Positions 27,575-36,694 of a DNA stretch of 64,000 nt are shown one piece after another; positions within the stretch are counted from its first letter, which is position 1; every line of letters begins with the position of its first letter. The stretch is from Granulicella sp. 5B5 (GTDB lineage: Bacteria > Acidobacteriota > Terriglobia > Terriglobales > Acidobacteriaceae). The stretch is taken from NCBI RefSeq assembly GCF_014083945.1, contig NZ_CP046444.1, positions 124,001 through 188,000 of the forward strand. Direction: 5' to 3'. Below the pieces are notes generated by a model, which worked only from the letters and a program-made list of their open reading frames with translations, had not been told where the DNA came from and searched no databases. Position numbers and translations under genes: made by a program.

Positions 27575-28891
27575 ATGGCGAACAGGACGATCTTTACCGA
27601 CTCGAGCGATTGGGGCTGCGATATGCATGGGCGCGATCTTCCGCGGCGCAACGCTGTAACGCGGCGCGGCTTTATGAAGGGCGGCGCATTGGCGCTGGTG
27701 GGCACGAGCGTGGTGCCGGCGTTTTTGACGCGGTCGATCTATGCGGAGATGGACAAGGCTGCGGCAGCGAACAAGAAGCTGGTGGTGATCTTTCAGCGCG
27801 GCGCGTGCGATGGGCTGAACGTGGTGGTGCCGTACAAGGAGAAGAACTACTACACCATGCGGCCGACCATTGCGATCAAGCAGAACGAGGTGATCGACCT
27901 CGATGGGTTCTTCGGGCTGCACCCGCAGATGGCGGCGTTCAAGCCGCTGTATGACCAGGGGCACCTGGCGGTCGTTCATGCGGCCGGGTCGCCTGACCCG
28001 ACGCGCTCGCACTTTGACGCGCAGGACTATATGGAGAGCGGCACGCCCGGGGTGAAGATTACGCAGGATGGCTGGCTGAACAGGGCATTGCAAAACGCCC
28101 CTGATGCCAAACCGACTGCGTTCCGCGCGGTCGCGCTGGGAACACAGTTGCCGCGCACGCTGGAGGGCAGGATTCCAGCGATTGCTGTGGCGAACCTCGC
28201 TGACTTTTCGGTGGCGGGCAAGGGGCCGCAGACCTCGCCGATCTCGAATGCTTTCCAGGCGATGTATGACCAGTCGACGGACTCGGTGCTGCATGGCACA
28301 GGCGAGGAGACGTTTGAGGCGGTAAAGATGTTGAAGGCCGCCGATCCCGCGCATTATCAGCCGGCGGCTGGTGTGGTGTATCCGAATGGCGCGTTTGGCA
28401 ACAGCCTGAAGCAGGTCGCGCAGCTGATGAAGGCGAACCTCGGCGTGGAGGCTGCGTTCAGCGACATCGGCGGCTGGGACACGCACCAGAACCAGGGCGC
28501 GGCGAACGGACAGCTCGCGAACCGGCTGAAGGAGTTCTCGGAGTCGATTGCGGCGTTCTGGAACGATATGGGCGACGAAGCAGAGAACATCACGCTGGTG
28601 ACGATGAGCGAATTCGGGCGCACAGCCCGGCAGAACGGCACCGGCGGGACCGATCACGGCCATGCGAATGTGATGTTCGTGCTCGGCGGGCAGGTGAAGG
28701 GCGGCAAGGTCTACGGCAAATGGCCGGGACTGAATAACGAACAGTTGAACGAGGGGCGGGATCTGAAGGTGACAACGGACTTCCGCAATGTGCTGGCCGA
28801 AGCGGCGTACCGGTCGCTGGGTGCGCGGAACCTAGAGGCTGTTTTCCCGAACGCTCCGGTTGATCCGAAGACATTCCTGAACTTTGTGTAG
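27575..28891 (+). CDS. DUF1501 family protein with Tat signal
   Basis: A 438-aa protein from ATG 27575, with AAAGGAG 7 nt upstream. The N-terminus has a twin-arginine signal (TRRGFMKGGALALVG, Arg30-Arg31) cleaved near SIYA. DUF1501 blocks are present: VVIFQRGACDGLNVVVP, HFDAQDYMESGTPG, IGGWDTHQNQG and SEFGRTARQNGTGGTDHGHA. The family lies in the alkaline-phosphatase/sulfatase-like superfamily; His and Asp residues in GGTDHGHA suggest metal binding, but activity is unproven. Its usual DUF1800 partner survives only as a remnant upstream. Confidence 0.92.
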   Translation: MANRTIFTDSSDWGCDMHGRDLPRRNAVTRRGFMKGGALALVGTSVVPAFLTRSIYAEMDKAAAANKKLVVIFQRGACDGLNVVVPYKEKNYYTMRPTIAIKQNEVIDLDGFFGLHPQMAAFKPLYDQGHLAVVHAAGSPDPTRSHFDAQDYMESGTPGVKITQDGWLNRALQNAPDAKPTAFRAVALGTQLPRTLEGRIPAIAVANLADFSVAGKGPQTSPISNAFQAMYDQSTDSVLHGTGEETFEAVKMLKAADPAHYQPAAGVVYPNGAFGNSLKQVAQLMKANLGVEAAFSDIGGWDTHQNQGAANGQLANRLKEFSESIAAFWNDMGDEAENITLVTMSEFGRTARQNGTGGTDHGHANVMFVLGGQVKGGKVYGKWPGLNNEQLNEGRDLKVTTDFRNVLAEAAYRSLGARNLEAVFPNAPVDPKTFLNFV

Positions 28892-29130
28892 GAACTGGCG
28901 CTTTCAGATTATCGACAACGCTTTCAGTCCTGTCAACAGGGTAGGTCAGCTTTTTGCGTGGCGGAGTTGAACTTGAATTTTCAGCGTAATTCACTTTTTC
29001 TATCGAATTGAACAGAACTTTTTACGGAAACTTCCGTTAAACCCAGATGTACCACCTTACAGCCGACACCAGCACTCCCCACAGGTGACGGTTTCCCCTA
29101 TCCGCAGCACCCTCCCCTGCCTAAATCCTG

Positions 29131-29158
29131 GGGGCTCCCGCGAAAGCGGTTGAGCCCC
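29131..29158. terminator. Terminator hairpin between convergent genes
   Basis: Outer stem GGGGCTC / GAGCCCC and inner stem CCGC / GCGG close a GAAA tetraloop. The hairpin sits between the DUF1501 stop (28891) and the convergent hydrolase stop (29182), followed on the plus side by TACGGCTCTTTCT. The remaining 240 bp of this space show an AT-rich stretch at 28960-29040 and nothing coding. Confidence 0.65.
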
Positions 29159-29181
29159 TACGGCTCTTTCTGCGTGGTCCT

Positions 29182-30108
29182 CTAACGGCTGTACTCGTCC
29201 AGGAAGCGCTGGATGCCGTTTTTCAGAGATGTGTCGTCCCCGGGCTGGACTGCGAGCAGCGTTTTGGGGTCGTGTGCGTTGCGGAGTTCTTCGGGTGGCG
29301 GGTTGTTGCTGTGGAGAACCAGCAGTTTGGGCACGGATGACGCTGCCAGAGGGGCGGCGAGTGGGAACCTCTGGTGGAAGAGCAGCAAAGCTGGAACTGC
29401 GCGGGAGCGGGCGTCCTGCGCGGCGCGCGGCAGCGTGTCTCCATCGGGAGCGTCAAGGATAAGAGACGGGCAGCTAACCGTATCGGTGGCGCAGAGGTTG
29501 AGAGCGAGAGGTGCGCCGAGGTCGTGGCCGTAGACGACGATGGATGATACTGAGAGGCTGCGTTGGTTGAGCAGATAGTCGAGCGCGGAGTGCGCGTCGG
29601 CCTGCATGGTGTCCTGGGTGGGGTGTTGGCTGCCACTGCGGCCGTAGCCTCGGTAGTCGAATAGCAGTACATTGAGGCGGAGACTGTGGAGCGTCGCGGC
29701 CATCGCAAGGGCATCGGCCATGGTGCCGGAGGCTCCGTGAAGCATGAGGACGGTGTGTTCGGGCTGTGAGAAAGCAGTATCGGGTGCGTTGGCGGGAATC
29801 CACCAGCCGTCGAGTTGCGGCTGGCCGGAGGCGTCGACACCGAAGTGGACCTCGGTAAAGGGCAGTCCCTGGGACGCCGGGGTTGTTGTGACGGTGCGCG
29901 AAGGGTGCAGGATGAGTTGCCAGGCGCTGTGCACATAGACGATGCACAGGGTGAGATAGGCGAGAATGAGGGCGGCTGCGAGAGTTGCGGCCAGACCTTT
30001 GAGAATGAAGGCCGGGTCGACGAGTTCGGGCTGGGCGGTGCTGCGTGGCGGTGTTGGCTGGCGGCGGGGTGCGTTCGGCTTGCGGCTTGGCTTGGAGTTG
30101 CTGGGCAT
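29182..30108 (-). CDS. Membrane-anchored alpha/beta hydrolase
   Basis: The 308-aa form from ATG 30108 is chosen because the upstream open frame is antisense to the Rieske gene and Pro-rich. A basic N-terminus precedes one hydrophobic helix (LAATLAAALILAYLTLCIVY, about residues 33-53). The hydrolase core follows: VLMLHGASGTMADALAMA (oxyanion loop), LLFDYRGYGRSG and YGHDLGAPLALNL, where the nucleophile elbow is G-H-D-L-G. The Ser of the common GxSxG is replaced by Asp, as in dehalogenase and epoxide hydrolase subtypes. SLILDAPDGD and a late LHSNNPPPEE region lie in the C-terminal half; the catalytic His is not certain. BEM46/FrsA-like fold; substrate unknown. Confidence 0.82.
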   Translation of the reverse strand: MPSNSKPSRKPNAPRRQPTPPRSTAQPELVDPAFILKGLAATLAAALILAYLTLCIVYVHSAWQLILHPSRTVTTTPASQGLPFTEVHFGVDASGQPQLDGWWIPANAPDTAFSQPEHTVLMLHGASGTMADALAMAATLHSLRLNVLLFDYRGYGRSGSQHPTQDTMQADAHSALDYLLNQRSLSVSSIVVYGHDLGAPLALNLCATDTVSCPSLILDAPDGDTLPRAAQDARSRAVPALLLFHQRFPLAAPLAASSVPKLLVLHSNNPPPEELRNAHDPKTLLAVQPGDDTSLKNGIQRFLDEYSR

Positions 30109-30170
30109 GGTTCGTAGGCTGCACTTCCAGCATCTCATGCCGGAGCGCTGACGGTTGCGAGGAGGAGAAC

Positions 30171-30482
30171 GTGGCGGAGTGGGTACGGTTGTGCACGGCG
30201 GCAGAGGCACCGGCGCCGGGAACTGCGATGGAGGCTGAGGCACAGGGCGTCGCAGTGTGTCTGGCGAACGTGAATGGAGAACTCGCGGCGCTGGGCAACG
30301 AGTGTCCACACCGGCATGGGCCGTTGGGGCAGGGCTGGGTGGAGGGTGAGGCGGTGGTGTGTCCGTGGCACAGCTGGGCATTCGATGTGAAGACCGGCGT
30401 GGCGCTGCCTCCGGAGCGGGCGAAGGTAGAGGTCTTCCAGGTGAAGATCGAGGGCGGAGATGTGCTGGTGCAATTGGGCTGA
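30171..30482 (+). CDS. Rieske [2Fe-2S] ferredoxin-like protein (NirD/BphF type)
   Basis: A 103-aa soluble protein starting at GTG 30171 behind a strong GGAGGAG. The cluster ligands are Cys45-X-His47 (CPHRHGPLGQG) and Cys64-X2-His67 (CPWHSWAFDVKTG). Small Rieske proteins deliver electrons to oxygenases or nitrite reductases. No oxygenase is adjacent, so the partner is unknown. Divergent from the hydrolase gene with 62 bp between starts. Confidence 0.9.
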   Translation: MAEWVRLCTAAEAPAPGTAMEAEAQGVAVCLANVNGELAALGNECPHRHGPLGQGWVEGEAVVCPWHSWAFDVKTGVALPPERAKVEVFQVKIEGGDVLVQLG

Positions 30483-30636
30483 TGCGGTTTAGTTTGCCAG
30501 GCATATTTCTTTGTTTCCACAGGGCTTGGGATAACTCGGTGGAGGCTGTACGCCTCTAATCGTGTGTGTTGGAGTTCGCGCCTGAAGGGGTTTGTGGAGC
30601 GCGAATTGGGCCCGAATGTTCTTAAGGAGGACTTCG

Positions 30637-30774
30637 ATGAAGAAAACATTGCTCTCTCTTTTTGCCGCAGTGATGTTGCTGGGAGTTGCGATGCCCAGCG
30701 CGCAGGCGCAGGCGCACCATCGCCACCGCCACTGCTGGTACAGTCACCACCACCGTCATTGCCGCTGGGAGTAG
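30637..30774 (+). CDS. Tiny secreted His-rich peptide
   Basis: A 45-aa protein with a perfect AAGGAGG 7 nt before ATG 30637. The signal peptide is MKKTLLSLFAAVMLLGVAMP, cleaved after SAQA or AQA. The mature 19-21 residues are HHRHRHCWYSHHHRHCRWE: eight His, two Cys and two Trp. The composition predicts binding of Zn, Ni, Cu or Co in the periplasm, or a metal buffer. No family is recognised. It stands alone between the Rieske gene and carA, with an inverted repeat (TTCGCGC / GCGCGAA) in its leader and a terminator 19 nt downstream, so it is a self-contained unit. Confidence 0.8.
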   Translation: MKKTLLSLFAAVMLLGVAMPSAQAQAHHRHRHCWYSHHHRHCRWE

Positions 30775-30793
30775 TCTGCGGAGTGTTCAAAGA

Positions 30794-30819
30794 CAGCCCG
30801 GTTTCGGCCGGGTTGTTTT
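30794..30819 (+). terminator. Rho-independent terminator after His-rich peptide gene
   Basis: CAGCCCGG pairs with CCGGGTTG (one G-U) over a TTTCGG loop and is followed by TTTTG. It lies 19 nt after the peptide stop codon. Confidence 0.8.
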
Positions 30820-30916
30820 GTGTCTGAAGGCGTTTGTGAACTTCCTGCAAAGGAAGGGTGATTTACTCAGCCAAGACTGCTAAAATCTATAAAATCCACT
30901 CTCCAAGGGAGAGGTA

Positions 30917-32065
30917 ATGCAGGCAATTCTCGCCCTCGAAGACGGGCGGCTCTTTCGCGGTAAGGCCTACGGCGCAATCACAGAACGCGTCGGAGAGGTC
31001 GTTTTCAATACATCCCTCACTGGTTACCAAGAGATCTTTACGGACCCGAGCTATGCGGGGCAGATCGTGGTGCTCACGAACCCGCATATTGGCAACTACG
31101 GCACGTCGCCGTCGGATGCCGAGTCGGCCAAACCCTACATCGAGGGGCTGGTGGTGCGTGAGTTTTCACCGGTGAGCTCGAACTGGCGTTCCACCGAGGT
31201 CGCCGATGAGTACCTCGAGCGCAATGGTGTTCCAGTGATCGCGGAGATCGACACGCGGGCGGTGGTTCGCCATCTTCGCGCGAACGGCTGTCTGCGCGGC
31301 GTGCTCTCGACTGCGGTGGAGGACACCGATGCACTGGTGGCGAAGGCGCGTGCGCACAAGACCATGGCCGGCACCGACCTTGCGAGTGTGGTAACGACGA
31401 AATCGCAGTACACATGGGACGCGAGCGAGCCGAAGAACGAGACCGGCGACGCACTGTTGCCTGCAGACGATGCTGCTGCGGCTTCTCCGGCAGGTGACAC
31501 ACTGCATGTGGTGGCCTATGACTTCGGCATCAAGCAGAACATCCTGCGTATGCTGGCGCGGGAGAACTGCCGCGTGACGGTGGTCCCGGCGAAGACTTCG
31601 GCTGCCGATGTGTTGGCGATGAATCCAGATGGCGTGTTCTTCTCGAACGGACCTGGCGATCCGGAGCCGCTGGAGTATGCAGTGAAGAACGTGCAGGAGC
31701 TGCAGGGTAAGAAGCCGCTGTTCGGCATCTGCCTGGGGCACCAGGTGTTTGGGCTCGCGCTGGGTGGCAAGACCTACAAGCTGAAGTTCGGGCACCACGG
31801 CGGTAATCATCCGATCAAAAATCTGGAGACAGGGAAGGTCGAGATCACCGCGCAGAACCACAACTTCAACGTCGATCCGGCGAGCCTGCCGGGTGATGTC
31901 GAGCAGACGCACATCAATCTGAATGACAACACGCTCGCGGGGCTGAAGCACAAGACAGATCCAATGTTCAGCGTGCAGTATCACCCGGAGGCAAGCCCCG
32001 GGCCGCATGATTCGCACTACCTCTTCCGGCAGTTTCGGACGTTGATGGAAGACTGGAAGAAATAA
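30917..32065 (+). CDS. carA: Carbamoyl-phosphate synthase small subunit (glutaminase)
   Basis: A 382-aa protein from ATG 30917, with GGGAGAGG just upstream. The N-terminal CPSase_sm_chain domain (LALEDGRLFRGKAYG, FNTSLTGYQEIFTDPSYAGQ) is followed by a class I glutamine amidotransferase domain: GPGDPE, nucleophile Cys272 in FGICLGHQ, and the His/Glu pair in YHPEASPGPHDS. It hydrolyses glutamine and channels ammonia to CarB for carbamoyl phosphate used in pyrimidine and arginine synthesis. A Ala/Pro-rich linker (LLPADDAAAASPAGD) joins the domains. carB follows 82 nt downstream. Confidence 0.97.
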   Translation: MQAILALEDGRLFRGKAYGAITERVGEVVFNTSLTGYQEIFTDPSYAGQIVVLTNPHIGNYGTSPSDAESAKPYIEGLVVREFSPVSSNWRSTEVADEYLERNGVPVIAEIDTRAVVRHLRANGCLRGVLSTAVEDTDALVAKARAHKTMAGTDLASVVTTKSQYTWDASEPKNETGDALLPADDAAAASPAGDTLHVVAYDFGIKQNILRMLARENCRVTVVPAKTSAADVLAMNPDGVFFSNGPGDPEPLEYAVKNVQELQGKKPLFGICLGHQVFGLALGGKTYKLKFGHHGGNHPIKNLETGKVEITAQNHNFNVDPASLPGDVEQTHINLNDNTLAGLKHKTDPMFSVQYHPEASPGPHDSHYLFRQFRTLMEDWKK

Positions 32066-32083
32066 GTTTTATTTGGAAGCATG

Positions 32084-32107
32084 AGGGGCGGGCAGTTAGC
32101 CGCCCCT
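32084..32107 (+). terminator. Stem-loop between carA and carB
   Basis: AGGGGCGG pairs perfectly with CCGCCCCT over an 8-nt loop, 18 nt after the carA stop. Only TCAAAG follows, with no T-run, so it may act as a pause, processing site or partial terminator adjusting carB relative to carA. Confidence 0.5.
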
Positions 32108-32147
32108 TCAAAGCGACAGGACGGCTGTGCCGTTGCAGGGATAGAAG

Positions 32148-35100
32148 ATGCCACGCAGGAATGACATTGCGAAGATTCTGGTGATCGGCTCAGGGCCGAT
32201 TGTAATTGGGCAGTCGGCGGAGTTCGACTACTCCGGTACACAGGCGTGTAAGGCGCTGAAGGCTGAAGGGTATGAGGTGGTGCTGGTGAACTCGAACCCG
32301 GCGTCGATCATGACCGACCCGGACGTTGCCGACCGCACGTACATTGAGCCGCTGACGCCCGCGTATGTGGAAGAGATTCTGCGCGTCGAGTTGGAGATGC
32401 TGAAGGCAAGTGGGACGCCGGGCGTGTTTGCTGTGCTGCCGACGGTGGGTGGACAGACGGCGCTGAACATGGCGGTCGATCTTGCGGATGCGGGTGTGCT
32501 GGACCGCATGGGCATTGAGCTGATCGGCGCGAAGCTGGAGGCGATCAAGAAGGCCGAAGACCGGCTGCTGTTCAAGGACGCGATGAACAAGATCGGGCTC
32601 GACATGCCGAAGTCGAAGCTCGTGAACAACATTCGCGATGGCCTGGAGTTTGCAAGCTCGCTGGGGTTCCCGGTGGTGATTCGACCGAGCTTTACGCTGG
32701 GTGGTTCGGGCGGCGGGATCGCGTACAACCGCGAAGAGCTGATGGAGATCCTCTCGCGCGGGCTCGATCTCTCGCCGGTGCATGAGTGCCTGCTGGAAGA
32801 GAGCGTGCTTGGCTGGAAGGAGTACGAGCTGGAGGTGGTGCGCGACCTGAAGGACAACGTCGTGATCATCTGCTCGATTGAGAACTTCGATCCGATGGGC
32901 GTGCATACGGGTGACTCGATTACGGTGGCGCCGGCGCAGACGCTGACCGATCGCGAGTACCAGAAGATGCGCGATGCTGCAATCGCCGTGATCCGCGAGA
33001 TCGGTGTGGAGACCGGCGGAAGCAATGTGCAGTTCTCTGTGAACCCGCAAAACGGGCGCATGACGGTGATCGAAATGAACCCGCGTGTGTCGCGCTCGTC
33101 CGCGCTCGCGTCGAAGGCGACGGGGTTTCCAATTGCGAAGATCGCAGCGCGGCTGGCTGTTGGCTATACGCTCGATGAGTTGCAGAACGACATTACGAAG
33201 GCTACGCCTGCGTGCTTTGAGCCGACGATCGACTATGTCGTCGTGAAGATTCCGAAGTGGCAGTTCGAGAAGTTCCCGGGCTCAGATGAGACGCTGGGGC
33301 CGCAGATGAAGTCTGTTGGCGAGGTGATGGCGATTGGGCGCACCTTCAAGGAAGCGATGATGAAGGCTGTGCGCTCGCTGGAGACAGGCAAGAAGGCTGG
33401 TGCCGATGCGATTGAGCCGCGCAGGCTCCGGCAGCGGTTGGTGACGCCTTCGCCGGAGCGGCTGGCGTATCTGCGTTATGCGTTTGATACGGGTATGTCG
33501 GTTCGCGAGGCCGCGAAGTTTACGGGCATGGACCCGTGGTTTCTGCACCAGATGAAGACGATCTCCGATGAGCTGAAGGAGATTGAGGCAGCGGAGGGCA
33601 AAATCGACGAGTACGCACTGCGCGCGGCGAAGCGGATGGGCATCTCCGATGAACGGCTGGCGCAGGCGCTGAAGACAGACGCTGCGTCGGTGCGTGCGTT
33701 GCGCACGAAGCTTGGCGTGAAGCCGGTGTTCAAGCTGGTGGACACGTGCGCGGCGGAGTTCGAAAGCCTGACGCCGTACATGTACAGCTGCTACGACGAA
33801 GAGGATGAGGCTGCGCCGACGGCGAAGAAGAAAGTCATCATCCTTGGATCGGGGCCGAACCGCATTGGGCAGGGGATTGAGTTCGACTACTGCTGTTGCC
33901 ATGCGGCGTTTGCGCTGCGTGACGATGGCTACGAGACGATCATGGTGAACTGCAACCCTGAGACGGTCTCGACCGATTACGACACGAGCGACCGCTTGTA
34001 CTTCGAGCCGCTGACGCTGGAGGACGTGCTCGCGGTGTATGAGCATGAGGCTTCTGGCGGTGCGGAGATCGGGATGATCGTACAGTTTGGCGGGCAGACA
34101 CCGCTGAACCTCTCGCTGCCGTTGAAGGCCGCGGGTGTGCCGATTATAGGGACCTCGCCGGAGTCGATCGATCTTGCAGAGGATCGCAAGCGGTTCGGCA
34201 AGCTGATTGAAGAGCTTGAAATCCCGCAGCCGCAGGGCGCGATGGCTACGAGTGTTGAAGAGGCGTTGGCAGGGGCGCGGCGTGTGGAGTATCCGGTGCT
34301 GGTACGGCCGAGTTATGTGCTTGGCGGGCGTGCGATGGTCATCGCCTACGACGATGCAGACGTCGTGCGTTACATGAACAGCGCCATCGAGTACTCGCAG
34401 GAGCGGCCGGTGCTGGTGGACCACTTCCTTGAGGACGCGCAGGAGGTCGATGTCGATGCGCTGTGCGATGGCAAGGATGTGATCATCGCGGGCATAATGC
34501 AGCACATCGAGGAGGCAGGTGTGCACTCCGGTGACTCATCGTGCGTGCTGCCTGCTGTTGATCTGAGTGAAGATGTGCTGGAGACCATTCGCATCTATAC
34601 GCGCAAGCTGGTGATGGCGCTGAATGTGATTGGGCTGGCGAACCTGCAGTTTGCGGTGCAGCGTGGCAAGGTGTTTGTGATCGAAGTGAACCCGCGTGCG
34701 TCGCGCACTGTGCCGTATGTCTCGAAGGCGACGGGCGTGCAGTTGGCGAAGGTGGCCTCGCGGCTGATGACTGGGCAGACGCTGAAGGAGCTTCTGCCGG
34801 AGCAGTTGGCGAGCGGCAAAGACCTCTCGACGGGTGAGCATTATTTTGTGAAGTCGCCGGTGTTTCCGTGGGGCAAGTTCCAGGGCGTCGATCCGGTGCT
34901 CGGACCGGAGATGCGCTCGACGGGCGAGGTAATGGGTGTGGCCCGCACGTTTGGAGAGGCTTTTGCCAAGGCGCAGACCGCTGCCGGTCTGCATCTGCCG
35001 ATCAAGGGCACGGTGTTCTTTTCGGTCAACGATCACGACAAGAAGAGCATGGCCCCGCTGGCGCAGAGGTTCGTCGACATGGGCTTCAAGCTGGTCGCTA

Positions 35101-35426
35101 CGCACCGCACTGCCGACGTGCTTGAAGACGCCGGCATGCAGGTGGAGCGCGTGTTCGCGGTGAAGGAAGGCAGGCCGAACGTGGTCGATCTCATCAAGAG
35201 TGAACGCATTCAGCTGATTGTGAATACGCCTTCAGGCCAGACCAGCGTGTTCGATGATGCCGCGATCCGCCGCGCGGCGGTGAGCGCCCGGGTGCCGATG
35301 ATTACAACACTGGCAGCGGCGCGCGCCGCTGCCGACGGCATCGAGTCACTGCAGGGCGGCGAATACCACGTGGAGTCGATCCAATCGCTGCACGCATCGC
35401 GCCGCATGGAAACCGTGGCACAGTAG
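32148..35426 (+). CDS. carB: Carbamoyl-phosphate synthase large subunit
   Basis: A 1092-aa protein with the expected duplicated architecture. The first half (residues 1 to about 405) has the ATP-grasp that makes carboxyphosphate ([56 protein letters not shown]). The oligomerisation domain lies at about 405-560. The second half has the carbamate-phosphorylating ATP-grasp ([55 protein letters not shown]). The C-terminal MGS-like allosteric domain is at about 950-1092 (IVNTPSGQ). Length is normal and no key motif is missing. Confidence 0.98.
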   Translation: MPRRNDIAKILVIGSGPIVIGQSAEFDYSGTQACKALKAEGYEVVLVNSNPASIMTDPDVADRTYIEPLTPAYVEEILRVELEMLKASGTPGVFAVLPTVGGQTALNMAVDLADAGVLDRMGIELIGAKLEAIKKAEDRLLFKDAMNKIGLDMPKSKLVNNIRDGLEFASSLGFPVVIRPSFTLGGSGGGIAYNREELMEILSRGLDLSPVHECLLEESVLGWKEYELEVVRDLKDNVVIICSIENFDPMGVHTGDSITVAPAQTLTDREYQKMRDAAIAVIREIGVETGGSNVQFSVNPQNGRMTVIEMNPRVSRSSALASKATGFPIAKIAARLAVGYTLDELQNDITKATPACFEPTIDYVVVKIPKWQFEKFPGSDETLGPQMKSVGEVMAIGRTFKEAMMKAVRSLETGKKAGADAIEPRRLRQRLVTPSPERLAYLRYAFDTGMSVREAAKFTGMDPWFLHQMKTISDELKEIEAAEGKIDEYALRAAKRMGISDERLAQALKTDAASVRALRTKLGVKPVFKLVDTCAAEFESLTPYMYSCYDEEDEAAPTAKKKVIILGSGPNRIGQGIEFDYCCCHAAFALRDDGYETIMVNCNPETVSTDYDTSDRLYFEPLTLEDVLAVYEHEASGGAEIGMIVQFGGQTPLNLSLPLKAAGVPIIGTSPESIDLAEDRKRFGKLIEELEIPQPQGAMATSVEEALAGARRVEYPVLVRPSYVLGGRAMVIAYDDADVVRYMNSAIEYSQERPVLVDHFLEDAQEVDVDALCDGKDVIIAGIMQHIEEAGVHSGDSSCVLPAVDLSEDVLETIRIYTRKLVMALNVIGLANLQFAVQRGKVFVIEVNPRASRTVPYVSKATGVQLAKVASRLMTGQTLKELLPEQLASGKDLSTGEHYFVKSPVFPWGKFQGVDPVLGPEMRSTGEVMGVARTFGEAFAKAQTAAGLHLPIKGTVFFSVNDHDKKSMAPLAQRFVDMGFKLVATHRTADVLEDAGMQVERVFAVKEGRPNVVDLIKSERIQLIVNTPSGQTSVFDDAAIRRAAVSARVPMITTLAAARAAADGIESLQGGEYHVESIQSLHASRRMETVAQ

Positions 35427-35445
35427 ACCGGATAGACTATTTGTA

Positions 35446-36483
35446 ATGCTGATCGATGGAATTCACGTACCGCTAACTTCGCCGTTCTATCGCGATGGCC
35501 GCAGCTATCTGCGCAAGCTGGAGCATAACGTTGCACGCTATTCGTTGACGCCTGTTGCCGGGTTGGTGGCGCTGGCGAGCGAGGGCGTCGAGCTTACCGA
35601 TGAGGAGGCGCGCGAGTCGCTGGTGTCTATTGCAGAGGCTGCCGCGAAAGAGAAGGTGCTGGTTGCCACGATTGAGCGTGAGAGCGTGTATGCTTCGCTG
35701 CGGCTCGCGGAAGAGGCGGATACAGCAGGCTTTGATGTGTTGCTGGTGCGGGTCCCGCGGTTTGCGTGGCCGGGCGATTCCGCCGCTACGCTGCTGCACT
35801 TCAAGACTATCGCCGACAATGCTGCGCTGCCTCTAATGCTGCATAGCCAGACTGGACGTGCGTTGCCTGTGTCTGTGCTGGCGGAGCTTGCTGCGCATCC
35901 GAATGTGCTGGGCGTCTACGACGACGAACTCACTGTGGAGCGTTATCGCGAGATCGCCGCTGCGGCTGCGCACGTGAAACGTGAGGTGACGGTGACGACG
36001 GTGTTTGCGCCGGTGACACGCCGGATGCTCAGGCTGGAGTCGGAGGCGGGCGCTGCCACGTTTGTCTCTGCCGAGTTGTTGACCGGCGGAACTGCGGTTG
36101 CTGTTGCGCCACCCAGGCCGGCGATCAAGACTCGTACGAAGACCGTCGGTTTTCAGGTGATGGGTGCTGGCCGTGCGCAGGGGATGATCGCTCTGCTGGA
36201 AGCTGGCGCGGCAGGTGCGATGCCGGAGCTGGCTGCGGTGATGCCGCAGGGCGTCTATGAGGCACTCGCGGCGTTCAAGGATGGCAACCCTGCGCTGGCG
36301 GCGGAAAAGCAAAGCCGCCTGGAGATGCCGGATTCGCTGATCGCAGAACTGGGCGTTGCGGGTATCAAGTATGGCTGCGATTGGAACGGCTACTACGGCG
36401 GGGTGCCACGGCTGCCGCGCGTGCCGCTCGATGCCGAAGCCAGGAGCCGGGTAGAGCAGGCGCTGGGCAGTCTGCGGAACTAA
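35446..36483 (+). CDS. Dihydrodipicolinate synthase-family protein lacking catalytic residues
   Basis: A 345-aa protein starting 19 nt after carB. The overall DapA/NanA barrel is recognisable (GIHVPLTSPFYRDG, LHFKTIADNAALPLML, HPNVLGVYDD, AGIKYGCDWNGYYGG). The three catalytic positions differ. The Schiff-base lysine of the GIK-x-SG strand is Tyr158 (LGVYDD). The YYN tyrosine region reads VRVPRFAW. The GTTGE loop reads ALASEG. A class I aldolase mechanism is therefore unlikely; the protein may be a pseudoenzyme or bind a ligand. Proximity to carB suggests cotranscription, but no pathway link is evident. Confidence 0.82.
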   Translation: MLIDGIHVPLTSPFYRDGRSYLRKLEHNVARYSLTPVAGLVALASEGVELTDEEARESLVSIAEAAAKEKVLVATIERESVYASLRLAEEADTAGFDVLLVRVPRFAWPGDSAATLLHFKTIADNAALPLMLHSQTGRALPVSVLAELAAHPNVLGVYDDELTVERYREIAAAAAHVKREVTVTTVFAPVTRRMLRLESEAGAATFVSAELLTGGTAVAVAPPRPAIKTRTKTVGFQVMGAGRAQGMIALLEAGAAGAMPELAAVMPQGVYEALAAFKDGNPALAAEKQSRLEMPDSLIAELGVAGIKYGCDWNGYYGGVPRLPRVPLDAEARSRVEQALGSLRN

Positions 36484-36526
36484 AACGATGTGTCGATACA
36501 GCCTGCTCGGACGGCTGGGCCCTCCC

Positions 36527-36679
36527 CCCGTTTTGGGGCTATGATCCGCAGCGGATTGGGGTTAGCGTCGTAACCAGTTCGGTAGTTACCTGGCTGTTGC
36601 TTGAGAAAGAGCGTTAGACGAGAAAACCCGGCCTGGGCCGGGTTTCCTGCTGCACTTTTATTGTATCGGGTGTGTCAAG
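36527..36679. repeat. Dispersed intergenic repeat, copy A
   Basis: This segment is collinear with 48246-48419. Shared parts are a C-run start (CCTCCCCCC), a 28-bp core GATCCGCAGCGGATTGGGG plus TTAGCGTCG (26/28 matches), a terminator-like hairpin beginning AAAACCC, and a distal TTATTGTA-GGG-GTGTCAAG block (19/22). It lies between convergent genes. The conserved order over about 150-175 bp marks a repeat family rather than chance. Confidence 0.75.
36624..36645. terminator. Terminator hairpin within repeat copy A
   Basis: AAACCCGGCC / GGCCGGGTTT forms a perfect 10-bp stem with a 2-nt centre, flanked by A's on the left and TTTCC on the right. It can terminate both the DapA-like gene and the convergent cpoB gene. 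Confidence 0.85.
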
Positions 36680-36694
36680 GGGTGATGGTTGCTT

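Noticed and set aside
29182-30504. 440-codon version of the hydrolase
   Set aside because: The extra N-terminal part is antisense to the Rieske gene, which has both Cys/His ligand pairs and a strong ribosome-binding site.
34536-35105. Minus-strand readings inside carB
   Set aside because: Shadows of carB, which is intact along its full length.
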